Source of the DNA: Bacteroidales bacterium
GTDB taxonomy: Bacteria; Bacteroidota; Bacteroidia; Bacteroidales; DYOH01
Length of the DNA stretch: 6,740 nucleotides
Reading direction: 5' to 3'
Assembly: GCA_030632545.1 (NCBI GenBank)
Contig: DAOVUO010000134.1
Location: forward strand, 1-6,740
A program made the translations under genes and the position numbers. This document shows, piece after piece, positions 5,892 to 6,740 of the stretch (its first letter is position 1; each line of letters begins with the position of its first letter). Below the pieces are notes generated by a model. The model worked only from the letters and a program-made list of their open reading frames with translations, did not search any database and was not told the DNA's origin.

Positions 5892-6524
5892 ATGAGTAGG
5901 TATATTAGAGCACTAATTTTGCAGGGCGAGCATCAAAAGCAAGATTTTAAGTTTGCTATAAATGATTCGCGTAAAATAGCACGAAGTTTAGGAGCATTTG
6001 CTAATACAAAAGGCGGAAGGCTGCTTATTGGTGTTAAAGACAATGGTGCAGTTGTAGGAGTAAAATCAGACGAGGAAGCTTATATGGTAGAGGCTGCTGC
6101 TTATTTTTATTGTAAGCCTGCTGTGGAATTTTCAATAAAGAGTTGGAATGTAGATGGAAAAATGGTGCTTGAAGTTGATATAGCTGAAAGCAATAATAAG
6201 CCTCATTTAGCTGAAAAAGATGGTCGTTGGCTTGCTTTTGTTAGAGTAAATGATGAAAATATTTTGGCTAATACTGTTTGGTTGAATTACTGGCGATTAC
6301 AGAAAAATAGCAAAGGAGTTTTTTTTCATTATTCTGATGCAGAAAAAATACTTATGAACTGTTTAACTCAAAATGATTTTATTTCGATAGAAGATTTTAT
6401 AATAGAGGCTAAGATTACTGAAAAAGAAGCTACCATAATAATTGCACGTATGGCCGCTCTGGATGTTTTAGATATTCATTTTTTTGATGCAGAATTTGTT
6501 TATAGCTTGAAGGAAAAAAACTAG
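5892..6524 (+). CDS. AlbA_2 (Schlafen-like) domain protein with C-terminal winged helix
   Basis: A 210-residue protein. Its first two thirds form an AlbA_2 domain (also called Schlafen or divergent AAA_4): GEHQKQDFKF (12-21) with the conserved E and DFK, IARSLGAFANTKGGRLLIGV (29-48), the turn KDNGAVVGV, and FVRVNDENILA (117-127). The domain is often described as nucleic-acid or ATP binding, and is joined to helicase or HTH regions in other proteins. Residues about 146-205 look like a small winged helix (SIEDFIIEAKITEKEATIII, then a hydrophobic tail), so a DNA-binding regulator is a reasonable guess. I recall close relatives in Bacteroidales as conserved short proteins without assigned function. 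The frame could start eight codons earlier at a TTG (5868), but the ATG at 5892 fits relatives and is preferred. It follows the glucokinase by 103 bases; no good promoter motif is visible, so shared transcription is possible. Confidence 0.82.
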   Translation: MSRYIRALILQGEHQKQDFKFAINDSRKIARSLGAFANTKGGRLLIGVKDNGAVVGVKSDEEAYMVEAAAYFYCKPAVEFSIKSWNVDGKMVLEVDIAESNNKPHLAEKDGRWLAFVRVNDENILANTVWLNYWRLQKNSKGVFFHYSDAEKILMNCLTQNDFISIEDFIIEAKITEKEATIIIARMAALDVLDIHFFDAEFVYSLKEKN

Positions 6525-6538
6525 AGTACTATTTTTTT

Positions 6539-6595
6539 AAGCGGATTATCATTATAACCTAAATTGAGCGGTTTGTGAACCAATGATATACGCTT
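6539..6595. terminator. Hairpin between convergent genes, probable terminator for the AlbA_2 gene
   Basis: AAGCG (6539-6543) pairs with CGCTT (6591-6595), and TATCATT (6547-6553) with AATGATA (6582-6588), with a small internal loop between them. Inside, GGTT and AACC (6570-6573, 6578-6581) form a further hairpin; an alternative pairs AACC at 6556-6559 with the same GGTT. On the plus strand the stem is followed by a T-rich stretch (tatttcttc and on), which fits termination of the upstream gene. On the minus strand it is followed by an A run, so for the opposing gene it is at best a pausing or protective structure. Confidence 0.45.
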
Positions 6596-6740
6596 TATTT
6601 CTTCTTTTCTTCTTTTATCTGCTTTAAAACATACGGTTCTTTTCCTGCAAAAACTATTGGAACTCTTTTTATTTTATCTAATTTTATTCGGTGAGCAAGT
6701 AAAGTTTTGTAATATTTCTTTCGTTCTATTTGCTCTAATG
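6595..6740 (-). CDS. Unidentified protein, C-terminal 47 residues (runs off right edge)
   Basis: One minus-strand frame is open from the window edge (first full codon at 6738) to a TAA at 6597-6595. The 47 residues are rich in Lys and Arg and end KQIKEEKKK; a stretch reading RVPIVFAGKEPYVL is the most structured part. Two of the three minus-strand frames hit stops, and the gene converges neatly on the hairpin at 6539-6595, so it is probably real. I do not recognise the family, and the start and most of the protein lie outside the window. It could also be the chance end of a spurious frame, but its length and amino-acid make-up favour a gene. Confidence 0.5.
   Translation of the reverse strand, partial: LEQIERKKYYKTLLAHRIKLDKIKRVPIVFAGKEPYVLKQIKEEKKK

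Overview
The window is AT-rich bacterial DNA that looks like a Bacteroidota chromosome, probably of the order Bacteroidales/Marinilabiliales or near it. Reasons: start codons lack Shine-Dalgarno sequences; several gaps carry matches to the Bacteroidota promoter pattern (TTG/TTTG, about 19-20 bases, TAnnTTTG); a DUF6913-like gene sits directly before dapA; and PriA is long (816 residues). The assignment comes from sequence character and family recognition, not from a search.

Layout: (1) 1-271, minus strand: N-terminal part of a DnaQ-like 3'-5' exonuclease that runs off the left edge. (2) 272-941: a 670-base stretch without an intact gene, holding a perfect 16-base palindrome, a diverged 19-base direct repeat and a series of hairpins in a patch of raised GC. 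(3) 942-1466: a DUF6913-like protein of unknown function, then dapA (1514-2401), the first committed enzyme of lysine/diaminopimelate synthesis. The dapA promoter-like sequence overlaps the stop codon of the preceding gene and carries an 8-base inverted repeat. (4) 2523-4973: priA, the replication-restart helicase. (5) 5048-5788: a polyphosphate glucokinase of the ROK family, followed 103 bases later by an AlbA_2 (Schlafen-like) domain protein with a probable C-terminal winged helix (5892-6524). (6) A hairpin at 6539-6595 between convergent genes, then the 3' end of an unidentified minus-strand gene running off the right edge.

The complete genes are all intact and mostly housekeeping: cell-wall/lysine precursor supply, replication restart and glucose phosphorylation. 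Promoter-like motifs before most genes suggest short, largely independent transcription units rather than one operon. I see no defence island, phage, transposase, CRISPR array, tRNA or rRNA. The part not explained by known families is the structured gap at 272-941, which looks like a composite of repeats or an undescribed structured element; its function cannot be read from this window alone.
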